64,000 nt of DNA from CAG-390 sp045546615 (lineage in GTDB: Bacteria > Bacillota > Clostridia > Oscillospirales > CAG-272), in NCBI GenBank assembly GCA_045546615.1, contig JAZQDD010000028.1:1-64000 (forward strand), written 5' to 3'. The notes under the pieces are model-generated. The model was given only the letters and a program-made list of their open reading frames with translations, was not told the origin of the DNA and made no database searches. Below, in pieces: positions 33,516-42,106 of the stretch. Position 1 is the first letter of the stretch. Each line of letters begins with the position of its first letter. The translations under genes and the position numbers were made by a program.

Positions 33516-33562
33516 CAAAAGACCGCTTTTTTCATCTTTTGGAGTAAAAAAGCGGTCTTTTG
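33516..33562 (-). terminator. Terminator of the LtaS-like operon
   Basis: 17-bp perfect arms CAAAAGACCGCTTTTTT (33516-33532) and complement (33546-33562), 54 bases after the sulfatase stop. Confidence 0.9.
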
Positions 33563-33615
33563 GTTTTGCTTATTTTTGTTTTATTGTTATGCGCTAAATG
33601 AAACCGCCCAAAGTA

Positions 33616-35850
33616 TTATTTTCCAAACACCTTGCCGTAATAATCGTTCTCAAGAATGTAGTTCGAGTAAGTTCTCATCTTCTTGAGCAGGTCGTTGTGG
33701 GCGGAAACGTAGCCCATAGAAACAAGCGTGTCTATCTGCTCCTGCGTATACTTGGGATTACGCTCGAGCGTCTTGGTTCTCGAATTGTAAATGCCGTACT
33801 TTGTTACCCAGTTGTTGCTGGAGCTGATTCCCGAGGAGTTCGAGCAGTTAAGGATAACAAATCCGTCAGCATCCGAGAGAATATCACGTCCCATGATAAG
33901 GCGGGAATCGTACTTCGCGCCAAAGAGGTTCAGCACGGTGGGAAGTACGTCGATAGCGGAGCAGACCTTGTCCACCTTGACGGGCTCTTTCATCGAAGCT
34001 GACCAGATAATGAGGGGCGCACGGTAAAGGTCAAAATTCAAGAAGATGTTCTCAACAGGGAGTCCGTAAAGCTCCGAAAGAGCCTCCATCGTACCCTCGT
34101 CATCATCCACCGCCTGATTTTTGTCGTTGGTCTTACCTACGATGGAGTAGGGATAGTGGTCGGGAGCCATAACGAACACGGTGTTCTCAAGCTCACCCTG
34201 ACGCTCAAGCTCGGCGCAAAGCTCCTGCACCATCAGCTCTACCTCGTACTGCGATGCAACGTAGGAGATAGCTCCGTTGCTCTTGTATCCGAGGTCGAGC
34301 GATTTAACGTAGGTTTTATGCTTGCTCGCCTGCGCGTTACCCGTGTGATACGCGTGTCCGCTGACCGTCATATAGTAAAGATGGAAAGGCTTGTCGGGCG
34401 TGATATAGGAAAGGGTGTTCACCGCAAGCTCACGGTCGGATTTCGGCCAGCCGTTGGTAAATTTAACATCCCAGTTGTTAACGCCGTGCCAGCCGTAGCC
34501 GAAATTCGGATGCGACTTGTCGCGGCTGTAATAGGTGTAGGTGTGGTTGTGGAAGCCGTTTGACTTGTAGCCGAGACTTCCCATCATATTGCCAAGCACG
34601 AAGGGCATATAGTTTGACGCGCTCTTTTTAAGGCAGGACGAGCTTGCGTAGAAATTACCCGTCATCACCGCGTACTCGCCCGTCGCGGTAGAGCCGCCCC
34701 AGTTGGAGCAGTAGTAGTTTTCAAAAACGAAGCCCTCATTCTTCATCTTATAAAGAGTGGGCGTGAGCTTTTCGTTTATTGCGGCGGGCGCCCAGCCCTC
34801 GACAGTTATGCAAATGAGGTTTTTGCCCTCAAACATACCCGTATAGGCGTTTTTATTGGTAGGCTCTCGCTCGGAGAACCATTGATGCGCAGATTTCAAA
34901 CTGCCGCTCGACTTCGCGATAAGAGATTCAAAATCAATATCCATCACGTTCGGGGACGTGTCCACGGGGGGAGCGGGGGGAGCTGTAGTAACGTCGCCCG
35001 AGCTACCGTTGCCCGAGGTGCTCTCACCCGAAACGGGCGGATTGGTAACGGGGGGAGTCGTTTCATCCTCAAAGAGATTATCCCAGCCCTTATCGGGCAC
35101 GGTGACCTCCGGACCGTCGTCGGTGAAATCCGCGTCGGGCCTGCCGAAGAGAGTATACTGCGTGTCAAGCCTGAGTGCGGTGATGATACCGAAGCGGCTT
35201 GCCGCCTCCGCCATAATAAAGCCCTCGTTATAATAATACTCGTCGCCAAGGTCATCAGAATGCAAGTTTACAAAACCGATTCCCGCCCAAAAAATAACGA
35301 TAGCAAGAGCCAAGCCAATGCCCCTGAACGCCCACGAGGTCATAACGGCGGGGAGATATCTCCTGCCGAAAATTATATAAAGTACAGCGGGCAAAAGCAA
35401 AAATACAAGCCAAATAATATTTTGGGCTATGCACGCCAATATCTCACGCCAGAATGCCGTAACGTCGCCCGCAACGAGCATCTGATCCCAATAGAAAAAG
35501 TCTTGAAAAAACTTGGAATACACAAGCTGAACGCAGAAATACAGACATATAACCGACAAAATACAGCTTTCAACGATGTGGTTGACCTTTTCGGAGAAGA
35601 ACGAGGCTACAAGAGCCATTATCGTGCCTGCCGACACGGAAAACATGGTGATGTAAACAAAAAACGTCGATGATACCGAGCCTCCCGACGCGAGACGGAA
35701 CACGATCTCAAGGAAAAACAGCGTCAGAGCCACTGCCCCTGCGTGAATAACCCCGTCTACGGTCTGTTCGCCCGCATCCTTGTCCGCTGGACGGCGGCGG
35801 ACTGCACCTTTTTGATACTCGTTTTCGCGAGAATTTGGATTTTTGTTCAT
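33616..35850 (-). CDS. LTA synthase family sulfatase (phosphoglycerol transferase-like)
   Basis: Polytopic membrane enzyme of the LtaS/alkaline-phosphatase superfamily, probably adding glycerol-phosphate or similar groups to surface polymers. Five N-terminal membrane segments (residues ~35-210) precede a Thr/Pro-rich linker (TTPPVTNPPVSGESTSGN). The extracellular sulfatase domain has LICITVEGWAPAAINEKLTP (metal site), SNWGGSTATGEYAVMTGNFY (probable nucleophile Thr), YSRDKSHPNFGYGWHGVN and VFVMAPDHYPYS (second metal site). An in-frame ATG 18 bases upstream lacks a ribosome binding site; the chosen ATG follows AAGGAAG. The DUF1846 gene ends 29 bases upstream. Confidence 0.88.
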   Translation of the reverse strand: MNKNPNSRENEYQKGAVRRRPADKDAGEQTVDGVIHAGAVALTLFFLEIVFRLASGGSVSSTFFVYITMFSVSAGTIMALVASFFSEKVNHIVESCILSVICLYFCVQLVYSKFFQDFFYWDQMLVAGDVTAFWREILACIAQNIIWLVFLLLPAVLYIIFGRRYLPAVMTSWAFRGIGLALAIVIFWAGIGFVNLHSDDLGDEYYYNEGFIMAEAASRFGIITALRLDTQYTLFGRPDADFTDDGPEVTVPDKGWDNLFEDETTPPVTNPPVSGESTSGNGSSGDVTTAPPAPPVDTSPNVMDIDFESLIAKSSGSLKSAHQWFSEREPTNKNAYTGMFEGKNLICITVEGWAPAAINEKLTPTLYKMKNEGFVFENYYCSNWGGSTATGEYAVMTGNFYASSSCLKKSASNYMPFVLGNMMGSLGYKSNGFHNHTYTYYSRDKSHPNFGYGWHGVNNWDVKFTNGWPKSDRELAVNTLSYITPDKPFHLYYMTVSGHAYHTGNAQASKHKTYVKSLDLGYKSNGAISYVASQYEVELMVQELCAELERQGELENTVFVMAPDHYPYSIVGKTNDKNQAVDDDEGTMEALSELYGLPVENIFLNFDLYRAPLIIWSASMKEPVKVDKVCSAIDVLPTVLNLFGAKYDSRLIMGRDILSDADGFVILNCSNSSGISSSNNWVTKYGIYNSRTKTLERNPKYTQEQIDTLVSMGYVSAHNDLLKKMRTYSNYILENDYYGKVFGK

Positions 35851-35879
35851 TTTCTTCCTTTTCCGCATCAGCGGACGTT

Positions 35880-37370
35880 TTATTTGTGATAGAGCTTTTT
35901 GGTTTGATATACAGGCTCGTAGGTGATATTTATCCCCAGCTTTTTAAGTAAGGTTTCATCGGCGGGAGAGAGTATGACCGTGGAGTGCGCGTCGCATCCA
36001 CGTAGATTTGCAAGCTCCTCCATCGCCTGCTCCGCCTCGGGCGAATTTACCGCGCAGACCGACAGCGCGATAAGAAGCTCGTCGGTATGGAGACGGGGAT
36101 TGTGATTTCCGAGATGCTCGACCTTGAGATGCTGTACAGGCTCAATGACCGAGGGGGAGATGAGATGTGCCTCATCCGGAATACCCGCAAGAGTTTTGAG
36201 CGCGTTAAGCAGCATCGCCGAGGTAGCTCCCAGCAATATAGACGTTTTACCCGTCACAATTGTTCCGTCAAGAAGCTCGATAGCCGTAGCAGGCTCACCC
36301 GTCTGGTCACGCTTTGCAAGCGCGGCGGCGATAACGGGTCTGTCGGCGGTAGTGACGCCCGCCTGCTTCATTTGCAGCTCGTGTTTATATACTATCTCGT
36401 CGGAAAGCTCGCCCTTGCGCACCGCGACGAGCGCGTTATAATAACGGCGGACGATCTCCTTTTTGGCGGCTGCTCGAACAGCCTCATCATCCGTGATGCA
36501 AAAACCGGCCATATTTACGCCCATGTCCGTGGGAGATTTGTACGGACACTCGCCGTATATCTTTTCAAACGTAGCGCAAAGCACGGGGAATATCTCAATA
36601 TCGCGGTTGTAATTGACCGTCGTAGTGCCGTACGCCTCAAGATGAAAGGGATCGAGCATATTGACGTCGCTAAGATCGGCAGTAGCCGCCTCGTACGCTA
36701 TGTTCACAGGGTGGCGAAGCGGGAGATTCCACACGGGGAACGTCTCAAACTTCGCGTATCCCGCCTGAACGCCGCGGCGGTTCTCGTTATATACCTGCGA
36801 AAGGCAAACTGCCATTTTTCCGCTTCCGGGGCCCGGGGCGGTAACGACGACGAGAGAACGCTCCGTCTCGATAAAGTCGTTCTTTCCATATCCTTCCTCG
36901 GAAACGATAAACTCAACGTTAGAGGGATATCCTTCGATGGGGTAATGGCGATATACCTTGATACCCTGACTTTTCAGCTTTTCCTCAAAAGCGTTTGCCG
37001 CAGGCTGTGACTCATACTTTGTAAGAACCACGCTGCCGACGTACAAGCCGAAATGCCTGAAAACGTCAATAAGGCGCATAGCATCGGCATCGTACGTTAT
37101 GCCGAGATCTCCGCGCTTTTTATTCTTTTCAATGTCGCCTGCGCTGATAACGATAACGATCTCCGCCTGATCTTTAAGCTCAAGAAGCATGCGGAGCTTA
37201 CTGTCAGGCTCAAAGCCGGGAAGCACGCGGGATGCGTGATTATCATCATACAGCTTGCCGCCGAACTCAAGATAGAGCTTACCGCCAAAACGATCTATTC
37301 TTTCCCTTATTTTTTCGGATTGAAGCTTCAGATACTTATCATTATCAAATCCAAGCCCGTTGTTTTTCAT
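35880..37370 (-). CDS. DUF1846 domain-containing protein
   Basis: Conserved cytoplasmic protein of 496 residues. Recognisable family stretches are GGKLYLEFGGKLYDDNHASR near residue 33, VVVTAPGPGSGKMAVCLSQV near residue 180 (P-loop-like GPGSGKMA), MGVNMAGFCITDDEAVR near residue 285, and ILLGATSAMLLNALKTLAGI near residue 385. The family is common in Bacillota and function is unproven; the GPGSGK loop suggests nucleotide binding. An ATG 15 bases upstream overlaps the GGAGGG ribosome binding site, so the start is at 37368-37370. It heads a probable two-gene operon with the LtaS-like gene, behind TTGAAA-17-TATAAT. Confidence 0.88.
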   Translation of the reverse strand: MKNNGLGFDNDKYLKLQSEKIRERIDRFGGKLYLEFGGKLYDDNHASRVLPGFEPDSKLRMLLELKDQAEIVIVISAGDIEKNKKRGDLGITYDADAMRLIDVFRHFGLYVGSVVLTKYESQPAANAFEEKLKSQGIKVYRHYPIEGYPSNVEFIVSEEGYGKNDFIETERSLVVVTAPGPGSGKMAVCLSQVYNENRRGVQAGYAKFETFPVWNLPLRHPVNIAYEAATADLSDVNMLDPFHLEAYGTTTVNYNRDIEIFPVLCATFEKIYGECPYKSPTDMGVNMAGFCITDDEAVRAAAKKEIVRRYYNALVAVRKGELSDEIVYKHELQMKQAGVTTADRPVIAAALAKRDQTGEPATAIELLDGTIVTGKTSILLGATSAMLLNALKTLAGIPDEAHLISPSVIEPVQHLKVEHLGNHNPRLHTDELLIALSVCAVNSPEAEQAMEELANLRGCDAHSTVILSPADETLLKKLGINITYEPVYQTKKLYHK

Positions 37371-37399
37371 AATGTCCCTCCACATTAAAATACAGAGTA

Positions 37400-37428
37400 A
37401 TTATACACCATTTGAAAAGCTTTTTCAA
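37400..37428 (-). promoter_or_regulatory. Promoter of the DUF1846/LtaS-like operon
   Basis: Minus strand: TTGAAA (37423-37428), 17-base spacer, TATAAT (37400-37405), 30 bases ahead of the start codon. Confidence 0.7.
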
Positions 37429-37497
37429 CCGTATTTGTGAGCATTTTTCAAAATTTTATAATTTATTTTTTATTAAATACCTCAAACGCAAAAAAAG

Positions 37498-37530
37498 AAC
37501 TTGAACGGCAAATTCTCTTGCCGTTCAAGC
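37498..37530 (-). terminator. Terminator of the uppP operon
   Basis: ACTTGAACGGCAA / TTGCCGTTCAAGC arms across 37499-37530 with a six-base loop, followed on the minus strand by TTCTTTTTTT. It lies just after the lipid kinase stop. Confidence 0.9.
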
Positions 37531-37541
37531 TGTATCTTTTA

Positions 37542-38444
37542 TTATTTGAGAAGCGCTGCCGCCTTGTGCAAATTCGTTATAAGCGGATTTACCGCGCGGG
37601 CTTCCTCGCCGTCAAGCGTCCAGTGAATATCGGGGGAAAGCTCAAACTTTATCTCCTTTGCCTTAAAGAACTCTATCATATCGCACTTGAGATTGGATGA
37701 AAGGCAGGCGGAAACGATGAGGTTAAGGTCTCCGACGCTCTTCGGATTTTTAACAAGCACTACCTCAAACTCGCCGTCGCTCATGTCAACGAGAGTGGAA
37801 TCGAGCTTAACTATTCCGCCGACCGAGGTGGTATTGGTGACTCCGCCGAATATGTACTCGCCCTCGTAGCACTCGCCGCCCTTGACGGTGCATTTGACGT
37901 GTATCGGCTTGATAGCGAAAAAGTCCTTTGCCCCCTGAAGCACGTATGCGAGATGTCCAAGCACGTTCTTCATCGACTGGGGCGCGCTGTAGGACGAAGC
38001 GGCAAACGCGCCAAAGGAAGCAACGTAGGTAAAGTGTCGCAGTGAGCCAAAGCGTCCGACGTCAAGCAAGGCAGTTTTGCCCGAATTCAGCGCGCGGCAC
38101 GCGCTTGCCGCCGCCTCGGGAAGCTCAAGCGGAAGTCCGAGAGCCGCCGCAAAATCATTGGTGCTTCCCGCGGGTATATAGCCCACGGGCAGGCTCGCGC
38201 CCGACGAGACCACGCCCGTGATGACCTCGTTTAGCGTTCCGTCGCCGCCGCAACAGAAAACCGCATCAAATTTGCCCGATTTCGCGCAAGATGCGGCAAT
38301 GTCCTTTGCCTCACCGCGGTGGCGCGTCATCATGACCGTGGGGATAACGGCGTGCAACGTCATCGTGTGGATAACGTCAAAAAGCTCCGCCTTCGCCTTC
38401 AGCTTTCCCGACACGGGGTTTATAATAAGCAATACCTTTTTCAT
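37542..38444 (-). CDS. Diacylglycerol/lipid kinase family protein (YegS/DgkB-like)
   Basis: A 300-residue lipid kinase of the DAGK catalytic family, likely phosphorylating diacylglycerol at the inner membrane face. It begins KKVLLIINPVSGKLKAKAEL and has the nucleotide-binding motif VFCCGGDGTLNEVITGVV near residue 62, then PVGYIPAGSTNDFAAALGLP near residue 90. The C-terminal half shows the second domain pattern (GEYIFGGVTNTTSVGGIVKL). It is the last gene of a six-gene operon, 13 bases after rnmV. In Bacillota such kinases recycle diacylglycerol from LTA-type polymer synthesis, which would fit the LtaS-like gene nearby (inference). Confidence 0.92.
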   Translation of the reverse strand: MKKVLLIINPVSGKLKAKAELFDVIHTMTLHAVIPTVMMTRHRGEAKDIAASCAKSGKFDAVFCCGGDGTLNEVITGVVSSGASLPVGYIPAGSTNDFAAALGLPLELPEAAASACRALNSGKTALLDVGRFGSLRHFTYVASFGAFAASSYSAPQSMKNVLGHLAYVLQGAKDFFAIKPIHVKCTVKGGECYEGEYIFGGVTNTTSVGGIVKLDSTLVDMSDGEFEVVLVKNPKSVGDLNLIVSACLSSNLKCDMIEFFKAKEIKFELSPDIHWTLDGEEARAVNPLITNLHKAAALLK

Positions 38445-38457
38445 TTCGTTTTTTCTC

Positions 38458-39042
38458 CTATAGCTTTTTTACGGCTGAAAGATATTCTTCGTAAGTCAGC
38501 ATAAATTTGAGCGCCGCAAGCAACGCCTTGGCGTTCATATCGGGGGGCAAATCAAGCACGGCGCAGAGCTTATTTCGCCTTTCGGCACTTCCCTCTCCGC
38601 CCGTAAGCCCGTCGCGCATAAGGTCAGCGGCGCACAGCGGATTTTCCGCCCACCGTCCGCCATCGTCCTGTGCGTACGGCAAAAATATGCGGCGCAAATG
38701 CTCCGTATCCATGCCCTCAACGCCGAGAACACCCTCGGCTGACGGCTCTTTTTTGCGTTTTTCAACGCCCTTTACCCTCGGAACGTAGAGGCGTATCACC
38801 GAGTCGGCAGGCAAGACCGAACAGATGTGCGAGCGAATAACACCGCCCGCGCCGTCGGGGTCTGTAAGCACGATAAGCGGCGTTTTTTTGGCAAGCGCGC
38901 GCAAAAGCGCCGTCTTTTCCTTATTTTTAAATATCCCGAACCCGTCGGTGGTAATTATCCTTGCATCAATGACGGACGAGAGCTTCGCCCTATCGTACTT
39001 TCCCTCGACAATGACGGGGTACGGGATCTTTAGTCTGTCCAT
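38458..39042 (-). CDS. rnmV: Ribonuclease M5 (5S rRNA maturation)
   Basis: Toprim-domain nuclease that matures 5S rRNA. The 194-residue length is close to that of B. subtilis RNase M5. Toprim motifs: VIVEGKYDRAKLSSVIDARI near residue 10 (catalytic Glu), IVLTDPDGAGGVIRSHI near residue 58 (DxD), and VRVKG-like YVPRVKGVEKRKKEPSAEGV (family basic stretch). I place the start at the ATG at 39040-39042, one base after the uppP stop. A TTG farther upstream would add 13 residues overlapping uppP. It sits between uppP and the lipid kinase with gaps of 1 and 13 bases. Confidence 0.88.
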   Translation of the reverse strand: MDRLKIPYPVIVEGKYDRAKLSSVIDARIITTDGFGIFKNKEKTALLRALAKKTPLIVLTDPDGAGGVIRSHICSVLPADSVIRLYVPRVKGVEKRKKEPSAEGVLGVEGMDTEHLRRIFLPYAQDDGGRWAENPLCAADLMRDGLTGGEGSAERRNKLCAVLDLPPDMNAKALLAALKFMLTYEEYLSAVKKL

Positions 39043-39043
39043 A

Positions 39044-39922
39044 TCAATTGAATATAAAGTACAAAAGCACCGCCGCGCCAAGTATTATGCGGTAATATCC
39101 AAACACGGCAAAGGAATGTTTCTTTACAAAATCCGTAAGGAACTTTATTGCCGCCATGGACACCGCAAAGGCTGTGATGCTCGCCACGGCAAGCACCGCA
39201 ATAGCGGTAAGAGTCACCTCCGCGCCGCTCTCTGCAACGTAGGAAACAAAGCCGAGTCCCTTTAGCAGACTTGCGCCCGCCATAGCGGGAACGGCGAGGA
39301 AGAATGAAAATTCCGCCGCCGCACCGCGCGAAAGACCAAGCATCATAGAACCGAGAATGGTCGAGCCGGAGCGTGACGTTCCCGGGATTATCGCAAGCAT
39401 CTGAAAGATGCCGATGAATATTGCGTGCTTGGGCTTAATGTCGTGTACGGACGTAACCGCAGGAGCTTTATTGCCCCTGAAACGCTCGATAAGAATGAAA
39501 AGCACACCGTAAATTATCAAAGCTGACGCAACGACCGTGGCGTTATATATCCAGCCGTCGATGTCCTTGCCCGTTGCGTTCTCAATGACCTTGTCAAGCA
39601 CTATGCCGACTGCCGCCGCTGGAATGCTGGCAATACAGATATTGAGCCAGAGCCGCCAAGTGCTTTTCTTTTCCTCGGCACTTTTTGACGCGCCAAAGGG
39701 CAACAATACCTTAAAGAAGCTGACAGCCACGGCAAGTATCGCGCCAAGCTGTATAACGACCTCAAACATCTGCCCGAATTCCGCGCGGAAAGCGGCATCG
39801 GATGAAACGTTCAGCGCGAGAAACTCATCAAGCAGTATAAGATGTCCCGTAGAGCTTACGGGAAGCCACTCGGTTATTCCCTCAACGATGCCGTACAGCA
39901 CCGCTTTTAAAATTTCTATCAT
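39044..39922 (-). CDS. uppP: Undecaprenyl-diphosphate phosphatase (BacA/UppP)
   Basis: Integral membrane enzyme that dephosphorylates undecaprenyl diphosphate for recycling in cell-wall synthesis and can confer bacitracin tolerance. The 292-residue protein carries both family motifs: EGITEWLPVSSTGHLILLDE near residue 14 and IIPGTSRSGSTILGSMMLGL near residue 178. About seven membrane segments are visible. The ATG overlaps the end of the upstream U32 gene by four bases, so translation is coupled. Confidence 0.96.
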   Translation of the reverse strand: MIEILKAVLYGIVEGITEWLPVSSTGHLILLDEFLALNVSSDAAFRAEFGQMFEVVIQLGAILAVAVSFFKVLLPFGASKSAEEKKSTWRLWLNICIASIPAAAVGIVLDKVIENATGKDIDGWIYNATVVASALIIYGVLFILIERFRGNKAPAVTSVHDIKPKHAIFIGIFQMLAIIPGTSRSGSTILGSMMLGLSRGAAAEFSFFLAVPAMAGASLLKGLGFVSYVAESGAEVTLTAIAVLAVASITAFAVSMAAIKFLTDFVKKHSFAVFGYYRIILGAAVLLYFIFN

Positions 39923-41199
39923 TTCTCTCCTCCCGAGGCGCGAACTATGTCGCCCTCCTTCACCTCTATCGGCATTCTCATATAGAATATCATGGACGGA
40001 TGCGGCGCACTTTCAAGCGGCGTGCCGTCCTCGGCATATATCTCCGCTATTTCAAAGGGGATTCCGACCCTTCCGGGAGTGAGAAGCTCGCCCGCCTCCC
40101 CACAGCTCAATTTGTTGCGCTGGGCAAATTTATAAACTCTGCCGTTTTCATTTACTGCCTCAACGCCCTCGGGAGCTTCTTCGGCAAGCGCAACGGCAAG
40201 ATACGCCTTTTCACGCTCATAGCCGCCGCGAGTGACTGTCTGCGTGTTCTCCATGGGGGAATCAAAATAAAATCCCGTAGAATACTCGCGGTGCGAGACC
40301 GAGCAAAGCTCATCGTAAAGTGCGCCGTCGGGAACGAAATCCGCAATATTCTCACATTTTTCGCAGGCGTCAAGTGCCATTTTGTATGCGTTGGTAACGA
40401 CGGCGGTATAATACGCCGACTTCATTCTGCCCTCGATCTTAAACGAGGACACGCCCGCCTGCCAGAGCTTGCCGACGTGCTCTATCATGCACATATCCTT
40501 CGAGGACATGATGAAAGTTCCCACAGGGCTTTCCTCAATGGGAAAATGGTCGTCGGGGCGTTTATCCTCCACGATGGTGTAACCCCAACGGCAGGGCTGG
40601 GTGCACGCGCCGCGGTTGGCATCTCTGCCCGTGAGTGCGCTGGACAAAAGGCATCTTCCGCTGTACGAGATGCACATCGAGCCGTGAACGAACGCCTCAA
40701 GCTCCACGCCGTCGGGTATCGCCTCGCGTATTGCGGCTATCTCGTCAAGCGCAAGCTCGCGCGCAAGCACAAGGCGCTCCGCGCCCATTGCGGCGTATGC
40801 GCAAGCCGCCTCGGGGCTCATGATGCTCGCCTGCGTGGATATATGCACCGCCGCCGTGGGAATGATTCGGCGCAAAAGCGCCATTACGCCAAGGTCGGCA
40901 ACGATAAAGGCGTCAATGCCAAAATCCTTTATCGCGGTAAGAAACTCGGCAAGCGAGGGATATTCGTAACCGTGCGGAAGCGTGTTGAGCGTGAGATAGA
41001 GCTTTTTTCCTGCGGCGTGAACGGTGCTTGCCGCCGCGCGAAGCTCCTCGACGGAGAAATTGTCCGCCGCCGCCCTCATTCCAAAGCGCTGTCCCGCAAG
41101 ATAAACGGCATCCGCGCCAAAACGGAGAGCCGCCGCCAGCTTTTCGGGGTTTCCCGCGGGGGAAAGTATTTCGGGACGGGGTAGTGTTATTTTTTTCAT
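39919..41199 (-). CDS. U32 family peptidase-like protein (RlhA/TrhP type)
   Basis: A 426-residue U32 protein: PEILSPAGNPEKLAAALRFG, GADAVYLAGQRFGMRAAADN, the signature ELEAFVHGSMCISYSGRCLL near residue 165, then NRGACTQPCRWGY. Size and order match the tRNA/rRNA hydroxylation proteins TrhP/RlhA, so a role in RNA hydroxylation is plausible (family inference). It is the second U32 gene in the window and differs clearly from the first one. It overlaps uppP by four bases and follows the SecB-like gene by 14 bases. Confidence 0.92.
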   Translation of the reverse strand: MKKITLPRPEILSPAGNPEKLAAALRFGADAVYLAGQRFGMRAAADNFSVEELRAAASTVHAAGKKLYLTLNTLPHGYEYPSLAEFLTAIKDFGIDAFIVADLGVMALLRRIIPTAAVHISTQASIMSPEAACAYAAMGAERLVLARELALDEIAAIREAIPDGVELEAFVHGSMCISYSGRCLLSSALTGRDANRGACTQPCRWGYTIVEDKRPDDHFPIEESPVGTFIMSSKDMCMIEHVGKLWQAGVSSFKIEGRMKSAYYTAVVTNAYKMALDACEKCENIADFVPDGALYDELCSVSHREYSTGFYFDSPMENTQTVTRGGYEREKAYLAVALAEEAPEGVEAVNENGRVYKFAQRNKLSCGEAGELLTPGRVGIPFEIAEIYAEDGTPLESAPHPSMIFYMRMPIEVKEGDIVRASGGEK

Positions 41200-41213
41200 A
41201 TTATCAAAGCCTC

Positions 41214-41630
41214 TTACGATTCGCCGCCGTCCTTTGCGGGCGGACGGAAATCTATTCTATATACGTTTTCGCTGTTTATCTTTATTTTCGGTATTCTGAT
41301 GGGCGGAGTGCCTGCCGCCGCGGTGACGGTGTTGCACAGCGCCGCCATATAGGGGTACATCTCCCCAAAGGTGGCAACGTGTATATCCTCGCGCGACATA
41401 TCCTCGGGCACGGCAAAAACGCCCGTTTGCACAAGCTTTAGCTTGAATTTGTCGGGATTCTCCTTATCTTCCGCCATGACCGAAAGCTCGGCGTGCGCGA
41501 TTCCCGCGGCGGGATAGCGGAGCTGATGATTGTATCTGAATGACAGCGTGATACGGCTTCCCGGAGCCATTCGGTTGACGAAGGTGACCTCGTCAGCCTT
41601 TATCAGCTTCATTTCAAGTGCGCCCGCCAT
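41214..41630 (-). CDS. SecB-like chaperone homologue
   Basis: A 138-residue protein with a SecB-type pattern: MKLIKADEVTFVNRMAPG at the start, alternating strands (RITLSFRYNHQLRYPAAGIA, KFKLKLVQTGVFAV), and the characteristic C-terminal stretch TFGEMYPYMAALCNTVTAA followed by AGTPPIRIPKI. This corresponds to the LFPYAR...GGFPP-L-P region of SecB. SecB normally keeps secretory proteins unfolded for SecA; SecB-like genes occur sporadically in Gram-positive bacteria. The start is chosen where TGATG overlaps the stop of the upstream membrane-protein gene. No toxin gene is adjacent, unlike SecB-type toxin-antitoxin-chaperone systems. The function is inferred. Confidence 0.7.
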   Translation of the reverse strand: MAGALEMKLIKADEVTFVNRMAPGSRITLSFRYNHQLRYPAAGIAHAELSVMAEDKENPDKFKLKLVQTGVFAVPEDMSREDIHVATFGEMYPYMAALCNTVTAAAGTPPIRIPKIKINSENVYRIDFRPPAKDGGES

Positions 41631-41977
41631 CAGATGCAAACGATGAAGAGCCACGCGAGAAGTGCCTGAACAAGGCTCATATCGCTATACGCTCCGCGCA
41701 AAAACGAAAGCACGACCGACGCGGCGGAAGCAACGAAAATTATCACGCCGCACAAATGACAGACCGCAGGCTTGACCTTGGCAAGCCCCATAATACCCGC
41801 GATGAACATCAAAACGCCCACCGCCGTCGATATAAGCTCGTAAACGGGCATGGAAAAATCAAGCGAAACTATGAAATCCCACGCCGCCAGCACCGAGCTG
41901 ACACCAAGCAATATATAAATTATGCTGATAACTATCCTCGTAGTCTCTATTTTTGAAGCAATGCTCTTTTTAGCCAT
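41630..41977 (-). CDS. Small membrane protein of unknown function
   Basis: A 115-residue protein with four membrane segments: IVISIIYILLGVSSVLAAWD, LISTAVGVLMFIAGIMGLAK, VCHLCGVIIFVASAASVVLS and VQALLAWLFIVCI at the C-terminus. I do not recognise the family. An upstream ATG lies inside the GGAGGA ribosome binding site, so the ATG at 41975-41977 is the likely start. It is the first gene of an operon: it shares its stop with the SecB-like gene start (TGATG), then U32, uppP, rnmV and a lipid kinase. The TTGACA-17-TAAAAT promoter lies 43 bases upstream. Confidence 0.8.
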   Translation of the reverse strand: MAKKSIASKIETTRIVISIIYILLGVSSVLAAWDFIVSLDFSMPVYELISTAVGVLMFIAGIMGLAKVKPAVCHLCGVIIFVASAASVVLSFLRGAYSDMSLVQALLAWLFIVCI

Positions 41978-42019
41978 ATAAACGTCCTCCATGCTTACCG
42001 CAATATTTTCCTATTTTAT

Positions 42020-42048
42020 ATTTTACATCAAATAAAACTCTTTGTCAA
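42020..42048 (-). promoter_or_regulatory. Promoter of the secB-like/uppP operon
   Basis: Minus strand: perfect TTGACA (42043-42048), 17-base spacer, TAAAAT (42020-42025). Confidence 0.75.
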
Positions 42049-42050
42049 GT

Positions 42051-42086
42051 AAAAACGGCCGAAGCACAGCTTCGACCGTTTTTGTT
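42051..42086 (-). terminator. Terminator of the nusA-infB-SGNH operon
   Basis: AAAAACGG-CCGAAGC / GCTTCG-ACCGTTTTT hairpin, 20 bases after the SGNH hydrolase stop, followed by T-rich sequence. Confidence 0.85.
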
Positions 42087-42106
42087 TATGGTGACGGCTG
42101 AAAGTG

